The position numbers were made by a program, and so were the translations under genes. A DNA stretch of 64,000 bases, taken from the NCBI RefSeq assembly GCF_001592825.1, contig NZ_LTZG01000001.1, forward strand, positions 124,001 through 188,000, given 5' to 3'. A model generated the notes under the pieces. That model did no database searches and was not told the origin of the DNA. It saw only the letters and a program-made list of their open reading frames with translations. Origin of the DNA: Planococcus maritimus (GTDB taxonomy: Bacteria > Bacillota > Bacilli > Bacillales_A > Planococcaceae). This document shows, piece after piece, positions 40,504-49,317 of this stretch (position 1 is its first letter; the number at the start of each line of letters is the position of its first letter).

Positions 40504-41517
40504 TTGAAAAAATGGCTTTTTCCCGGAATTCTTGCGATGGCGCTTGCCGGATGCAGCAACGGGCCTGCCAACCCCGATGAAGCGACCGCTCCAGCAGACG
40601 TTATCGCGACGGACCTTGAAGCCCCTTGGTCGATCAATAAGCAAGGCGATACTTTCTATATATCGGAACGAACCGGCACTGTCGCTTATATCGATGCTGA
40701 TGGACAGATGGAACGCCAGCAAGTTGAGTTCTCATCGCCTTTGTCTTCTGCTTCCGAAGCGGGATTCCTTGGATTTGTGCTGAAGCCTGATTTCAAGGAC
40801 TCCAAAGAAGCTTATGGCTATTATGTGTATGAGGACAATGGCAAATCTTTCAACAAAATTGCGGAGTTCCGGTTGAACGGCGAAAGCTGGTCGGAAACGG
40901 CCGTGCTGTTATCTGGCATCCCGACAGGCAATGTCCATCACGGCGGCAGGCTAGAGTTTAGTGAAGACGGCACCCTTTACGCGACGATCGGCGACGCATC
41001 GGAACCGGAGCTTGCCCAAGACCCTGCTTCGGTCAACGGCAAAATTCTTCGGCTCAACGAATTTGACGAATTTGAAATTTATTCCCTCGGCCACCGAAAT
41101 CCACAAGGCCTGGCATGGGACGACGAGACGATGTATGCCGCAGAACACGGCCAGTCTGCGAATGATGAGATCAACATCATCGAGCAAAATGCCAATTATG
41201 GCTGGCCCAATATCGAAGGGGAAGAAACAGCAGAAGGTCTTGAAACGCCACTTGCTACTAGCGGCGCAGGCGACACATGGGCGCCGAGCGGAATCGATTT
41301 CCATAACGGCGCATTATACATTGCGGCGCTTCGCGGAACTGCGATCAAAGTGATGGATCCTGAATCCGCTGAAATCATCGATTCGATCGAAGGCTATGGC
41401 CGGATCCGCGATATCCATTCAGACGGAGACAATTTGTATTTCATCACCAATAACACAGATGGCCGCGGCACCCCAACAGACGGCGACGACAAACTGTATA
41501 TTTTAAATGAACAGTAA
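40504..41517 (+). CDS. PQQ-type sugar dehydrogenase lipoprotein
   Basis: A 337-residue lipoprotein: signal peptide with lipobox LAGC (Cys near 16), then a six-bladed beta-propeller of the glucose/sorbosone dehydrogenase family (motifs GGRLEF, LGHRNPQGLAWD, EHGQSANDEIN, GWPNIEG). Family members oxidise sugars with PQQ, but many Gram-positive homologues, possibly including this one, have no known PQQ supply; the activity is therefore unproven. TTG start at 40504 (MKKWLFPGILAM) follows AAGGAGGTTTTCAAG; the upstream extension is not signal-like. Extracellular, membrane-anchored. Confidence 0.9.
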   Translation: MKKWLFPGILAMALAGCSNGPANPDEATAPADVIATDLEAPWSINKQGDTFYISERTGTVAYIDADGQMERQQVEFSSPLSSASEAGFLGFVLKPDFKDSKEAYGYYVYEDNGKSFNKIAEFRLNGESWSETAVLLSGIPTGNVHHGGRLEFSEDGTLYATIGDASEPELAQDPASVNGKILRLNEFDEFEIYSLGHRNPQGLAWDDETMYAAEHGQSANDEINIIEQNANYGWPNIEGEETAEGLETPLATSGAGDTWAPSGIDFHNGALYIAALRGTAIKVMDPESAEIIDSIEGYGRIRDIHSDGDNLYFITNNTDGRGTPTDGDDKLYILNEQ

Positions 41518-41547
41518 AAAGCGGAGACCAGTGTCTCCGCTTTTTTT
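41516..41547. terminator. Bidirectional terminator
   Basis: AAAAGCGGAGAC / GTCTCCGCTTTT with loop CAGT and T run, between the sugar dehydrogenase and the convergent GNAT gene. Confidence 0.9.
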
Positions 41548-41552
41548 CATTT

Positions 41553-42050
41553 CTATAGCTTCTTCACCATTAACAATTCATCGATGTAACGGCTTCCTGC
41601 CTTTTGGGCATTCGGTGTCGTGCCGATGCGCTCGAATCCGGAGCGTTCGTAAAAACGGACTGCACGCGGGTTAGCGGAATTCACAGCCAGTTCGAGCTGT
41701 TCAAGTCCCTCCCAGTCAACGGCAAACACCAGCAAATGATCCAATAGCTTGGATGCAACTCCTGTACCTCTTGCTTCTTCCGCCGCATAAACGGCAAGTA
41801 CTTCGGCTCGGTGACTGGTCTTCTTACCCGACAACCTGAGCAGCGTCATCACAGCGAGCAGTCGGCCGTCGTCATACGCACCGAATGTCACAGCTGAAGG
41901 ATTGGCCAAATTTTTAGCTGTCGCACTTACCGGTCTTGCGTTTGCTTCATTAAAATCAGTCGAAAATGCATCGGCATCCGTCTGCAACGCCGTTAAGCGA
42001 AGCTCCCGGTACTGATCGGCATCGTCTTGCGTTAACCGCCGAAATTCCAT
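41553..42050 (-). CDS. GNAT family N-acetyltransferase
   Basis: A 165-residue GCN5-type acetyltransferase: MEFRRLTQDDADQYRELR start, acetyl-CoA loop AEEARGTGVASKLLDHL (about 102-118) and ANPRAVRFYERSGFER near the end. The substrate is unknown. The ATG at 42050 follows AGAAAGGGTG; the longer frame upstream runs into the preceding gene. It lies 16 nt after the LD-carboxypeptidase-like gene on the same strand and may be co-transcribed. Confidence 0.9.
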   Translation of the reverse strand: MEFRRLTQDDADQYRELRLTALQTDADAFSTDFNEANARPVSATAKNLANPSAVTFGAYDDGRLLAVMTLLRLSGKKTSHRAEVLAVYAAEEARGTGVASKLLDHLLVFAVDWEGLEQLELAVNSANPRAVRFYERSGFERIGTTPNAQKAGSRYIDELLMVKKL

Positions 42051-42066
42051 TGTCTGCACCCTTTCT

Positions 42067-43077
42067 TTAACGAAGCTCTTGGAAGATGCGCCCTTTGCCG
42101 TCTTCAACATGGAAAGTCGCATTCACCCCGTTGATTAGGATCACTTGCGGGGGCTGATGGCCGATATCGGCATCGTATATAACAGGAATTTTCAGCTGCT
42201 CTGCGAGTTCCTGATACACCATCTCAGCAGTATAGCCTTGTACCGGATCGTTCGCTTCGCTTCTGCCAAAGACGATACCCGAACAATTATCGAACCAGCC
42301 CGCATATTTCATTTGCAGCAAGCTGCGCTTTAGATCGGTCGTATTCATGTCGCAGTTTTCCAAAAACCAGATGACTGGTTCACCCGGAATAAATTTCTTT
42401 CGAAAAGCTTCGATACCACCGTAAGGAGTCCCGATCAGGTGGCGAATGACGTCAATGCATCCACCTAGTAGCCGGCCTTCTAGCCGTTCTGCATGCCCCG
42501 ATACGGTTTTCCAAATAGTCGGTTCCGTCAAATGGAAGACCTGAGGTGTCGGCTTGTCGTGGTCCCAAGTTTTTTGGTAGCGTTCCGACGAAACCTGTTT
42601 AATGACCGCGCCTTTTGTCAACGCAAGCACATCCGCCCAACGCGCAGTGGTCGGGTCTGTTTCCGTGCCACGTAAATCGACAATATTGGTGCCATGAGCT
42701 GTCGCAATGCCGGTATTTAAGGTAATCGCCAATGATAACAGGCTGATATCCGAATACCCAAGCAACCATTTTGGCGTCAGTTTCTGGAAATCAAGGTGTT
42801 CCATCAACTCGAACAATAACTCCCCGCCCCATGGAGGAATGATGGCATCAACTCTCGAATCACGCCAAATGTTGACCAATTCTTTAGCACGAACCGCTGC
42901 AGGAGATGACTTGGCTTCCAGTTGCGTCCAACTATTGGGGCTGCTTTTGACGGCATAGCCTTGCTTCTCCAACTGACTGATTGCCGTTTCCAGTACGTGA
43001 TGCAATTCTTTTGGCACACCAGAAGATGGTGCTGTGACGCCGATGGTTTTTAATGCTCGATCAGGATAACGGATCAA
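42067..43077 (-). CDS. S66 family LD-carboxypeptidase (LdcA/MccF-like)
   Basis: A 336-residue serine peptidase of family S66. Nucleophile Ser is in GYSD (near residue 107), preceded by PPWGGE; the later Glu (ENCDMN) and His (DIGHQPPQ) complete the triad. LdcA enzymes trim tetrapeptides in cell-wall recycling; MccF-type members cleave aminoacyl-nucleotide antibiotics such as microcin C. Sequence alone does not decide which. TTG start at 43077 behind GGAGGAGAGACA. It lies 12 nt after a small membrane protein gene. Confidence 0.9.
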   Translation of the reverse strand: MIRYPDRALKTIGVTAPSSGVPKELHHVLETAISQLEKQGYAVKSSPNSWTQLEAKSSPAAVRAKELVNIWRDSRVDAIIPPWGGELLFELMEHLDFQKLTPKWLLGYSDISLLSLAITLNTGIATAHGTNIVDLRGTETDPTTARWADVLALTKGAVIKQVSSERYQKTWDHDKPTPQVFHLTEPTIWKTVSGHAERLEGRLLGGCIDVIRHLIGTPYGGIEAFRKKFIPGEPVIWFLENCDMNTTDLKRSLLQMKYAGWFDNCSGIVFGRSEANDPVQGYTAEMVYQELAEQLKIPVIYDADIGHQPPQVILINGVNATFHVEDGKGRIFQELR

Positions 43078-43089
43078 TGTCTCTCCTCC

Positions 43090-43299
43090 TTACCAATTAA
43101 TATAATTGAACAATACATAAACAATGCCTAACAGTAAAGCAGCACCTAAACCAGTCAGTACGGCATGGACCAGCCCATCGACTAAAAGATTCGGCTGTTT
43201 GTCGAGTCGCTTGCCTTTAAATTGTGAGAAATCGGGAGGCGTTTCTTTTAAATTGCGTTGCTGAACGGACAAGTCATTTTCATCATATCGCTTACTCAT
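43090..43299 (-). CDS. Small single-helix membrane protein
   Basis: A 69-residue protein: a polar, basic N-terminus (to about residue 40) then one C-terminal hydrophobic helix (LVHAVLTGLGAALLLGIVYVLFNYI). No family recognised. ATAGGAGTGTTCATAA precedes the ATG, and a TATAAT (43349-43354, minus strand) is a plausible -10. First gene before the S66 peptidase and GNAT genes. Confidence 0.78.
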   Translation of the reverse strand: MSKRYDENDLSVQQRNLKETPPDFSQFKGKRLDKQPNLLVDGLVHAVLTGLGAALLLGIVYVLFNYINW

Positions 43300-43470
43300 T
43301 TATGAACACTCCTATAATTTAACATTTTTAAATTATTTTACTTTTACAATTATACTAAAAACTGCGGGAAGAAAACATGCTAGTTTTTTGCATCATATCC
43401 TATATTTTGGCTATAGCTTGTTTTTTCGGGTATAGAGTGGAGGTAAACTTATTTAAAGGAGGACATTAAG

Positions 43471-44115
43471 ATGAAAACACTAGTAATCGGAGCAAACGGC
43501 AAAATTGGCCAGCATTTGGTACGCTTGCTCGCGGAACATCCGGAACATACGGTGAAAGCGATGATCCGCAAACCGGAACAGCGTGCATTTTTTGAAGACC
43601 TGCAGGCGGAAACCGTTTTGGCAAGTCTTGAGGGAAGCGTAGAAGAGCTGCAAAAAGCGATGTCGGATTGCGATGCAGTCGTCTTTACCGCCGGCAGCGG
43701 CGCATCGACTGGCGCGGATAAAACCTTGACGGTTGATTTAGACGGCGCGGCAAAGGCCATCGAAGCTGCAGAACTTGCCGGCATTGAGCGCTTTCTCATG
43801 GTCAGTGCGCTTCGTGCCGATGATCGCTCACATTGGACGAAGGAAATGACACCTTATTACATTGCCAAATACCACGCCGATCGCATTCTGCAATCAAGCA
43901 GTCTTGCCTATACAATCGTCCGTCCAGGCTTGTTGACGGATGAAGCGGGAACAGGTCAAATCGCTGCAGCCGGTCACCTCGAGCCTGGCAGCGTCTCTCG
44001 AGAAGATGTTGCAGCAGTGATAGTAGCCTGTCTCGAAGACACAGAACTCGAGAATAAAGTATTCGAGTTGACCTCGGGCGACAGTTCTATCGAAAACGCG
44101 TTGAAGACAATTTAA
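43471..44115 (+). CDS. NAD(P)-binding SDR-like protein (YhfK type)
   Basis: A 214-residue NAD(P)H-binding protein of the atypical SDR family (NmrA/YhfK-like). The Rossmann motif is VIGANGKIGQHLVRLL (4-19); YIAKYHADRIL carries the Tyr-x-x-x-Lys-like region near 130-140. Such proteins are often redox sensors or reductases with unknown substrates. A strong site (AAAGGAGGACATTAAG) precedes the ATG. Monocistronic with a terminator. Confidence 0.9.
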   Translation: MKTLVIGANGKIGQHLVRLLAEHPEHTVKAMIRKPEQRAFFEDLQAETVLASLEGSVEELQKAMSDCDAVVFTAGSGASTGADKTLTVDLDGAAKAIEAAELAGIERFLMVSALRADDRSHWTKEMTPYYIAKYHADRILQSSSLAYTIVRPGLLTDEAGTGQIAAAGHLEPGSVSREDVAAVIVACLEDTELENKVFELTSGDSSIENALKTI

Positions 44116-44121
44116 TAACGC

Positions 44122-44159
44122 AAAAAAGCAGGTGAAGAGTCTCATCTTCACCTGCTTTT
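44122..44159. terminator. Bidirectional terminator
   Basis: AAAAGCAGGTGAAGA / TCTTCACCTGCTTTT, a perfect 15-bp stem with a 6-nt loop between convergent genes. Confidence 0.92.
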
Positions 44160-44417
44160 CTATACTTTCGTATACTCCTGGCTTTTCCAATTGCGGTAGC
44201 CGATTACCACTTGGAAAACGAAGGCGATCGAACATACTGCGATCGCGATATAGCCGAGTACCGTAATCGGCTGCATAATGAGCGACTGTAAAACCAACAG
44301 CAACATCAAAGCCGCAATCCCAAAATTGAGAATATAGGGCTTAGCGTAGAATTTTTTCGAAGCGATGCCGACAAAAATCGCCACCCCGATTATTGCGATA
44401 ATTAACAATGTGTCCAT
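44160..44417 (-). CDS. Small membrane protein with three helices
   Basis: An 85-residue hydrophobic protein with about three helices (3-18, 28-45, 52-72) and a short basic cytosolic tail. No family recognised. AAAGGATGGAATTTA precedes the ATG and an extended -10 (TGC-TATAGT, about 44458-44466) lies upstream. It is convergent with the SDR-like gene. Confidence 0.8.
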   Translation of the reverse strand: MDTLLIIAIIGVAIFVGIASKKFYAKPYILNFGIAALMLLLVLQSLIMQPITVLGYIAIAVCSIAFVFQVVIGYRNWKSQEYTKV

Positions 44418-44513
44418 TAAATTCCATCCTTTTTAAAATTAAGTCATTTCCTAAACCAACTATAGCACAATTCCAATTCGGAAAGCGGCTCGCTTTTAGC
44501 TAAAACAACAAGT

Positions 44514-44549
44514 AAAAACCCCCACTCCACACCTAGTGAATGGGGGGTT
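44514..44549 (-). terminator. Terminator of the SDR-amidohydrolase unit
   Basis: On the minus strand AACCCCCCATTCAC...GTGTGGAGTGGGGGTT forms an imperfect stem followed by T residues, just after the stop at 44554. Confidence 0.75.
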
Positions 44550-44553
44550 GTAC

Positions 44554-44754
44554 TCAGTCCGCTTTCAATTCTCCAACCAGCTTGCGGTAAGAGTCAAAAT
44601 CGAATTCGACGCTTCCTTTTTTATAAAACCACAGTACAGCTTTTTTGTCGCCTTGTGCCAGCATATGCGTAACCACAGCTTTTGGGCTCGACAAATCGAT
44701 ACCCGCCTGGTCTGCTTCGCGCAATTTTAACAGCATTTCGTGTTTCGTCGCCAA
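44554..44754 (-). CDS. Hypothetical 66-73-residue soluble protein
   Basis: A small helical, charged protein (…ATKHEMLLKLREADQAGIDLSSPKAVV…) with no recognised domain. Two starts are possible: an ATG at 44775 that overlaps the SDR stop (ATGA), or a TTG at 44754 placed about 8 nt after AAAGGGGG; the second has the better binding site. It is the last gene of the amidohydrolase-SDR unit. Function unknown. Confidence 0.72.
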   Translation of the reverse strand: MATKHEMLLKLREADQAGIDLSSPKAVVTHMLAQGDKKAVLWFYKKGSVEFDFDSYRKLVGELKAD

Positions 44755-44771
44755 TTGGGCTTCCCCCTTTG

Positions 44772-45491
44772 TCATTGCGGCAGCTCTCTTAAATCGAGCA
44801 AGACCGGAAGTTCATTAAAATCAGCACGTTGCATCAATCGAATCAAGCCGGATGCCGTATCTTCCGGGCTACTGAGCTTGCCGCTGCTTTTGTAATTGCG
44901 GAAATGCTCAATCTGCGGAAAATCCTCTTCTCCGCTTTCACGGATTCGCTCTTGCATGCCGGTGTCGATGATGCCGGGCGCGACGGATACCGCTTTTAAG
45001 TTTTCGTATTCTGCATCGAGGCAAGTGGTGTAATGGTCAAGGCCCGCCTTGCCCGCACAATAAGCGCTCCAGCCCTGGACTTGCTTTCTTCCAGCGCCGG
45101 AAGAAATATTGACGATGCGGCGGTTGTTTGAAGTCTCTGTTCCGCGCAAGAATGCGGAAGATAAACTCATCGGTGCGGTCAAGTTCAACGTGATGCTTTT
45201 CGCGATATCTTGGCTCTCGTTGGCCGCTGCAAAGCCGATTGGTTCAACCGTACCGGCATTATTGATCAGCGTGACCGCTTCAGCTTCAGCCGAAATAGCC
45301 TGTACGGCTTGAGCCACGACATGGGAAATCCCGTCAATATCGGTTAAATCGTGAGTGATGAATAACGCGCCTGTCCAGTCGGTCGGTTTCGAACGGGCAA
45401 TGCCGATCACTTGCTGGCCGGATGCTGCTAATTGCTTGCTGAGTGCTAGGCCGATGCCTTTTGAGGCACCGGTAATAATAAATGCTTCCAC
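44772..45491 (-). CDS. Short-chain dehydrogenase (YueD-like)
   Basis: A 239-residue classical SDR: Rossmann TGASKGIG (8-15), NNAG (about 80-83), catalytic Ser in ISSGAG and YxxxK as YCAGK (about 147-151). Resembles YueD-type benzil/sepiapterin-like reductases. The substrate is unknown. GTG start at 45491, 7 nt after TGGAGG; the start overlaps nothing but directly follows the amidohydrolase stop (45494). Forms an operon with that gene and the small downstream gene. Confidence 0.88.
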   Translation of the reverse strand: MEAFIITGASKGIGLALSKQLAASGQQVIGIARSKPTDWTGALFITHDLTDIDGISHVVAQAVQAISAEAEAVTLINNAGTVEPIGFAAANESQDIAKSITLNLTAPMSLSSAFLRGTETSNNRRIVNISSGAGRKQVQGWSAYCAGKAGLDHYTTCLDAEYENLKAVSVAPGIIDTGMQERIRESGEEDFPQIEHFRNYKSSGKLSSPEDTASGLIRLMQRADFNELPVLLDLRELPQ

Positions 45492-45493
45492 GC

Positions 45494-47074
45494 TCACACC
45501 TCCACTCCATTTTTTTCGTACATCACTTCGCCTGCGACGACTGTCATTTCCACTTCGGCGTCGAGCAGTTGCTCATAGGGCCCTTCGAATAAATCGCGGT
45601 CGAACACGGTGAAATCCGCATCAAATCCTTCTTTGATCAAGCCGCGGCGATGTTCCATACAAATGGCTTGTGCACTGCCGTAAGTATACAGGCGAATCGC
45701 TTCGAAACGGCTGAGCTTTTGGTCGGGCAAATAGCCTTCATGCGTTTCTTCAGGGCTTCTGCGGGCAACTGCCGCAAATAAGCCTTGGCGCGGATCGACT
45801 TCCTCAATCGGTGCATCGGAACCGCCAGCGCAAATGACGCCCTCATCCAATAGTGTTTTCCAAGCATAAGACAAAGCAAGTCGATCATCGCCGAGGCGCT
45901 CCACGACCCATGGGAAATCAGACGGCACAAAGCTCGGCTGCAGATCGAGTGCCACGTCAAGCTGTTTCAGACGTTCGAGTAGGTCGGCTCTCAACACCAT
46001 GGCATGGATCAGACGATCTCGTTTGCCTTCAGGCGTTGGGTAGGCTTCGATGGCGTCAAGCGCTTTTTCCATGGCAAAGTCACCGATAACGTGGATCGCC
46101 ACCGCTTCCCCGTGTTTTCTTGCGACCGACACGAGGCGCTTTAATTCTTCATCTGAATGAATCGCCACACCGCTCGTTGATGGGTCGTCTGTATAAGGGC
46201 GGCTAAGCAGCGCGGTTCTGCCGCCGATCGAACCGTCAGCAAATAATTTCATCGGGCCCGGGTCGATAAACGGCTCCAGATACTCAGCGTTTTCCATCAT
46301 TTCCTCGAATGCCACATGGGCGCGCAGCAAATGGGCACGGAATTTCGTCTCTTTGCCGATGACATTATGGAAAGCTTGCAGCGGCCGTGAATAATGGCCG
46401 TAATACCCCATGTCTTCTGTATGGCCGCCCGTTAATCCGAGTTTTAATAAATCGTCAACCGAGGTTTTCAACGCTTTCGTCAAATACTCGACGCTCACTT
46501 CCGGCACGACGTTAGCCACTAAATCCTGTGCGGCATCGAGCAAATAGCCTGTCGGTTCACCGTTCGTATCGCGGACAATGACGCCGCCTTCTGGATCTTC
46601 GGTTTCTTTCGTAATACCTGCTAGCTCAAGCGCACGTGAATTGGCAAGTACCGCGTGGCGGCATACGCGTTTTAGCATCATGGGTGATTGACAGATAGCG
46701 TCGAGTTCGCTGCGGTGGAAAATTTTCCGGTCCGGGAAATTGTTTTCATTCCATCCTTCGCCGATAAACCATTCATCGCCCGAATGGTTTTGCGTCGACT
46801 GGATCAATTGTTGTCTCATATCGTCTGAACTGTCGATTTTCGACAAATCGACGCGCATCAGCTTTTCTCCGTGCTGGATCAGATGGAGGTGGCTATCGAC
46901 AAGCCCTGGATACATGGTGCGGCCGGCCAAATCGATTTCCTTATCGGCTAGCTGATGCAATTCCTCATATGAACCTGTTTTTTCTATGCGATCATCAGAG
47001 ACGAGAACCGCATCGACCGTTTCGCCCTCTGTTGTCATCGTGTAAATGTGTCCCCCGTAAATAAGCACCTTCAT
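45494..47074 (-). CDS. Amidohydrolase family protein (YtcJ-like)
   Basis: A 526-residue metal-dependent amidohydrolase of the amidohydrolase-3 type. The metal HxH is in DSHLHL (about 60-65); further ligands appear in AIHVIGD and GGSDAPIEEVDPRQG. Members hydrolyse exocyclic amides or formamides; the specific substrate cannot be read. Length matches B. subtilis YtcJ (about 530). AAAAGGAGTGGTTTTAG precedes the ATG. Cytosolic, first gene of a three-gene unit. Confidence 0.92.
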   Translation of the reverse strand: MKVLIYGGHIYTMTTEGETVDAVLVSDDRIEKTGSYEELHQLADKEIDLAGRTMYPGLVDSHLHLIQHGEKLMRVDLSKIDSSDDMRQQLIQSTQNHSGDEWFIGEGWNENNFPDRKIFHRSELDAICQSPMMLKRVCRHAVLANSRALELAGITKETEDPEGGVIVRDTNGEPTGYLLDAAQDLVANVVPEVSVEYLTKALKTSVDDLLKLGLTGGHTEDMGYYGHYSRPLQAFHNVIGKETKFRAHLLRAHVAFEEMMENAEYLEPFIDPGPMKLFADGSIGGRTALLSRPYTDDPSTSGVAIHSDEELKRLVSVARKHGEAVAIHVIGDFAMEKALDAIEAYPTPEGKRDRLIHAMVLRADLLERLKQLDVALDLQPSFVPSDFPWVVERLGDDRLALSYAWKTLLDEGVICAGGSDAPIEEVDPRQGLFAAVARRSPEETHEGYLPDQKLSRFEAIRLYTYGSAQAICMEHRRGLIKEGFDADFTVFDRDLFEGPYEQLLDAEVEMTVVAGEVMYEKNGVEV

Positions 47075-47195
47075 CTAAAACCACTCCTTTTCTCTTTGTT
47101 CATCATAAATATATTTTTCAGTGCATTCAATAAGTTTGGCTGGAAACAGTAAACTTTTTCTGCATACAGACACAAATACATGCATCCCCCATTTA

Positions 47196-47204
47196 TGATA
47201 TACT
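47196..47204 (+). promoter_or_regulatory. Extended -10 promoter of the CorC-type gene
   Basis: TG-A-TATACT (TATACT at 47199-47204), 38 bp before the ATG. No riboswitch (such as an M-box) fits in the short leader. Confidence 0.5.
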
Positions 47205-47241
47205 ATGCACAACTTTAGAAAGCTGAGGTGAGCTCCCGGAC

Positions 47242-48555
47242 ATGGGGGACGAATTGGACAGTATATTTTATCTTTATATCACAACCGCAAGTATTCTTTT
47301 ATTTTTTACCGCTTTTTTTGTAGGAGCGGAATTCTCCATTATCCGGGTGCGCTTATCGCGTATTGAACAAGCCTTATCGGAAGGGCGCAAAAACGCCAGT
47401 TGGCTGGAAAAAATCAGCAATAATCTCGACTATTATTTATCCGTATCGCGCTTCGGCATCGCCATCACGGCAATTGGCCTGGGCTGGCTGTCGAAAAACA
47501 TCGCCGAGCTGCCTGCCGTGCGGTCCGTAACAGATTATGCCGGTTCCGCTGCGGCGGGGCCTGTCGCCTATATCACAGTGCTCGTGCTAGTCTTTATCGT
47601 CCGTGCGATCATCGGAGAGCTGGCACCGAAAGCTTTAGCCGCACAGTATGCAGAGCGCGCAGCATTTCGCCTCGCACCTGCCCTGAGTCTTGCCGGCAGT
47701 TTGTTTGCTCCGGTGCTTTGGCTTCTTAACGCGGCGGCACGGCTCTTATTGCGTCCCCTTGGCATTCGGACATTGCAGCCGGAGTACGGCCATTCTGAAG
47801 AGGATTTGAAGCATTTGATGCACGAAAGTTATCAGAGCGGCGAGATCAACCAAAATGAACTAGCGTATATGCAAAACATCTTTTCCTTTGATGAGCGGCT
47901 GGCAAAAGACATCATGTTGCCAAGAACGCAGATGATTACTATTTCACTAGAGATGGACCACGATGAGTTAATGGAAATTATTGAAGAACATCAATATACA
48001 CGCTATCCTGTCACCGAAGAGGGTGACAAAGACGCCATCATCGGCTTTGTTAACATTAAAGAGTTATTGACGAGCTACACGACAGCCGGAGATCTTGCCA
48101 AAAGCTTGACGATCCACGATTTGCCGTTCGTCCATGATCAGGCGCCAATCCAGGATGTGCTATTGCGCATGCAAAGCCAGCACGTCCATATGGCGATCGT
48201 CGTTGATGAATACGGCGGTACGGCCGGCGTCATCACAATGGAAGATATCTTGGAGGAAATTGTCGGCGAAATCCGTGACGAGTTCGACCACGATGAAACC
48301 GACGACATCAAACGCGTGGATCACCATAATTTTCTCGTCAACGGCCGTGTGCTATTGTCGGAGCTCGAAGCCCGCTTCCCGATCGAATTCGAGGAAAGCG
48401 AAGACATCGATACGGTCGGCGGCTGGGTCCAAATGATGGACACCGACATCGCAGAAGGCGGGGTCATCGATTTGACCGACTTCCGCTTTATCGTGCGCGA
48501 GATGGAAAATCACCAGATTATTACTGTCCAATTAAACAAAAAAATTACAGCCTAA
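47242..48555 (+). CDS. HlyC/CorC (CNNM) family membrane protein with CBS pair
   Basis: A 437-residue protein with an N-terminal DUF21/CNNM membrane domain (four hydrophobic helices, about 8-175), a CBS pair (about 210-335) and a C-terminal CorC_HlyC domain (about 345-430). Family members (e.g. MpfA/YhdP) export magnesium. [18 protein letters not shown] is the usual end of the CBS region. ATG at 47242 is used here, but a TTG at 47254 (MDSIFYLYI) behind GGGGG is a credible alternative start. Monocistronic with a long terminator. Confidence 0.92.
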   Translation: MGDELDSIFYLYITTASILLFFTAFFVGAEFSIIRVRLSRIEQALSEGRKNASWLEKISNNLDYYLSVSRFGIAITAIGLGWLSKNIAELPAVRSVTDYAGSAAAGPVAYITVLVLVFIVRAIIGELAPKALAAQYAERAAFRLAPALSLAGSLFAPVLWLLNAAARLLLRPLGIRTLQPEYGHSEEDLKHLMHESYQSGEINQNELAYMQNIFSFDERLAKDIMLPRTQMITISLEMDHDELMEIIEEHQYTRYPVTEEGDKDAIIGFVNIKELLTSYTTAGDLAKSLTIHDLPFVHDQAPIQDVLLRMQSQHVHMAIVVDEYGGTAGVITMEDILEEIVGEIRDEFDHDETDDIKRVDHHNFLVNGRVLLSELEARFPIEFEESEDIDTVGGWVQMMDTDIAEGGVIDLTDFRFIVREMENHQIITVQLNKKITA

Positions 48556-48559
48556 TACT

Positions 48560-48611
48560 AGAGAGCTGTCCCAAAAGTCAGGAAAAACGACTTTTGAGAC
48601 AGCTCTCTTTT
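48560..48611 (+). terminator. Terminator of the CorC-type gene
   Basis: AGAGAGCTGTC...AAAAGTC / GACTTTT...GACAGCTCTCT, a long stem with a small internal bulge and T4 tail. The remainder of 48612-48720 holds nothing I can support. Confidence 0.88.
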
Positions 48612-48720
48612 CATATTGCACGATGCATATTTTCCACTTGACGCTGAAGTTTCCAATCTGCCGTTTTATTTATATAAAGGACAAGCAATCCTCACAAGCA
48701 TAGCCACTACGTTCCCTTAC

Positions 48721-48757
48721 AAAAAAGAGGACAAAGATGCTCCTCTTTGCCCTCTTG
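48721..48757 (-). terminator. Terminator of the DinB gene
   Basis: On the minus strand AGAGGGCAAAGA...TCTTTGTCCTCT with one G-T pair and a T6 tail, directly after the stop codon. Confidence 0.82.
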
Positions 48758-49237
48758 CTATTCTGTGCTGCCAAGATCTCTGCCCATCAAATCGGCTGAA
48801 ACCGGCTGGCGGTTCAATTCACGCGACCACACGGATAATTGGCCGATATGGTGGATTTCGTGTGCGATAATGTGATGCATCACATCGCCCCAGCGGTCCC
48901 TGTATTCGGTACCGTCTTTGTCGATAGAAACAAGAACTCGGTCTTCCATGTGGCTGTCCCAATTGGCAACAAATTCTTCGACTTCCTCTTTGAAGCATGC
49001 ATCCAGTGCGCGTATTTTTTCAAGGCTATGGTAGTCATCAAAAGTTCCTTTAAAATCCGCTTTTCCTTGCAATACACGAATCCAACTCCACTCAACGTCT
49101 AGAATATGGAACAGTGTTTCAAGAATACCGCCAATACCGCCTGTTCGTTTCTTCAACAGTTCTTCATCGCTGATTTTTTCGCACCATTGGTACCATTCTT
49201 CTCTAACTATCCAATTATAATGAAATAGCGTCTTCAT
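48758..49237 (-). CDS. DinB family protein
   Basis: A 159-residue four-helix-bundle protein of the DinB/YfiT-like superfamily. The metal-binding His triad is visible: FHILDVEW (about 43-50), and HEIHHIGQL (about 126-134). Some relatives are bacillithiol S-transferases, others are unassigned; the function here is open. CAGGAGGTCGCC precedes the ATG at 49237. Single-gene unit. Confidence 0.9.
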   Translation of the reverse strand: MKTLFHYNWIVREEWYQWCEKISDEELLKKRTGGIGGILETLFHILDVEWSWIRVLQGKADFKGTFDDYHSLEKIRALDACFKEEVEEFVANWDSHMEDRVLVSIDKDGTEYRDRWGDVMHHIIAHEIHHIGQLSVWSRELNRQPVSADLMGRDLGSTE

Positions 49238-49275
49238 GGGCGACCTCCTGCTGGTTGCTGTTCTAGTCAACGCAG

Positions 49276-49317
49276 AAAATGGGGAACCTGCTAGTATCGA
49301 GGCGCCCCCATTTTTCT
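49276..49317 (-). terminator. Terminator of the sulfurtransferase gene
   Basis: On the minus strand AAAAATGGGGG...CCCCATTTTC with inner GCCT/AGG pairing, immediately after the stop at 49317. Confidence 0.75.

Noticed and set aside
43407..43436. Possible sigma-B promoter before the SDR-like gene
   Set aside because: GGGTAT (43428-43433) is present but no GTTTAA-like -35 at 13-15 bp; a weak sigma-A reading (TTGGCT-18-TATAGA) fits as well.
48616..48870. 84-codon plus-strand ORF
   Set aside because: Lies in the gap and runs through the terminator into the antisense of the DinB gene; no binding site.
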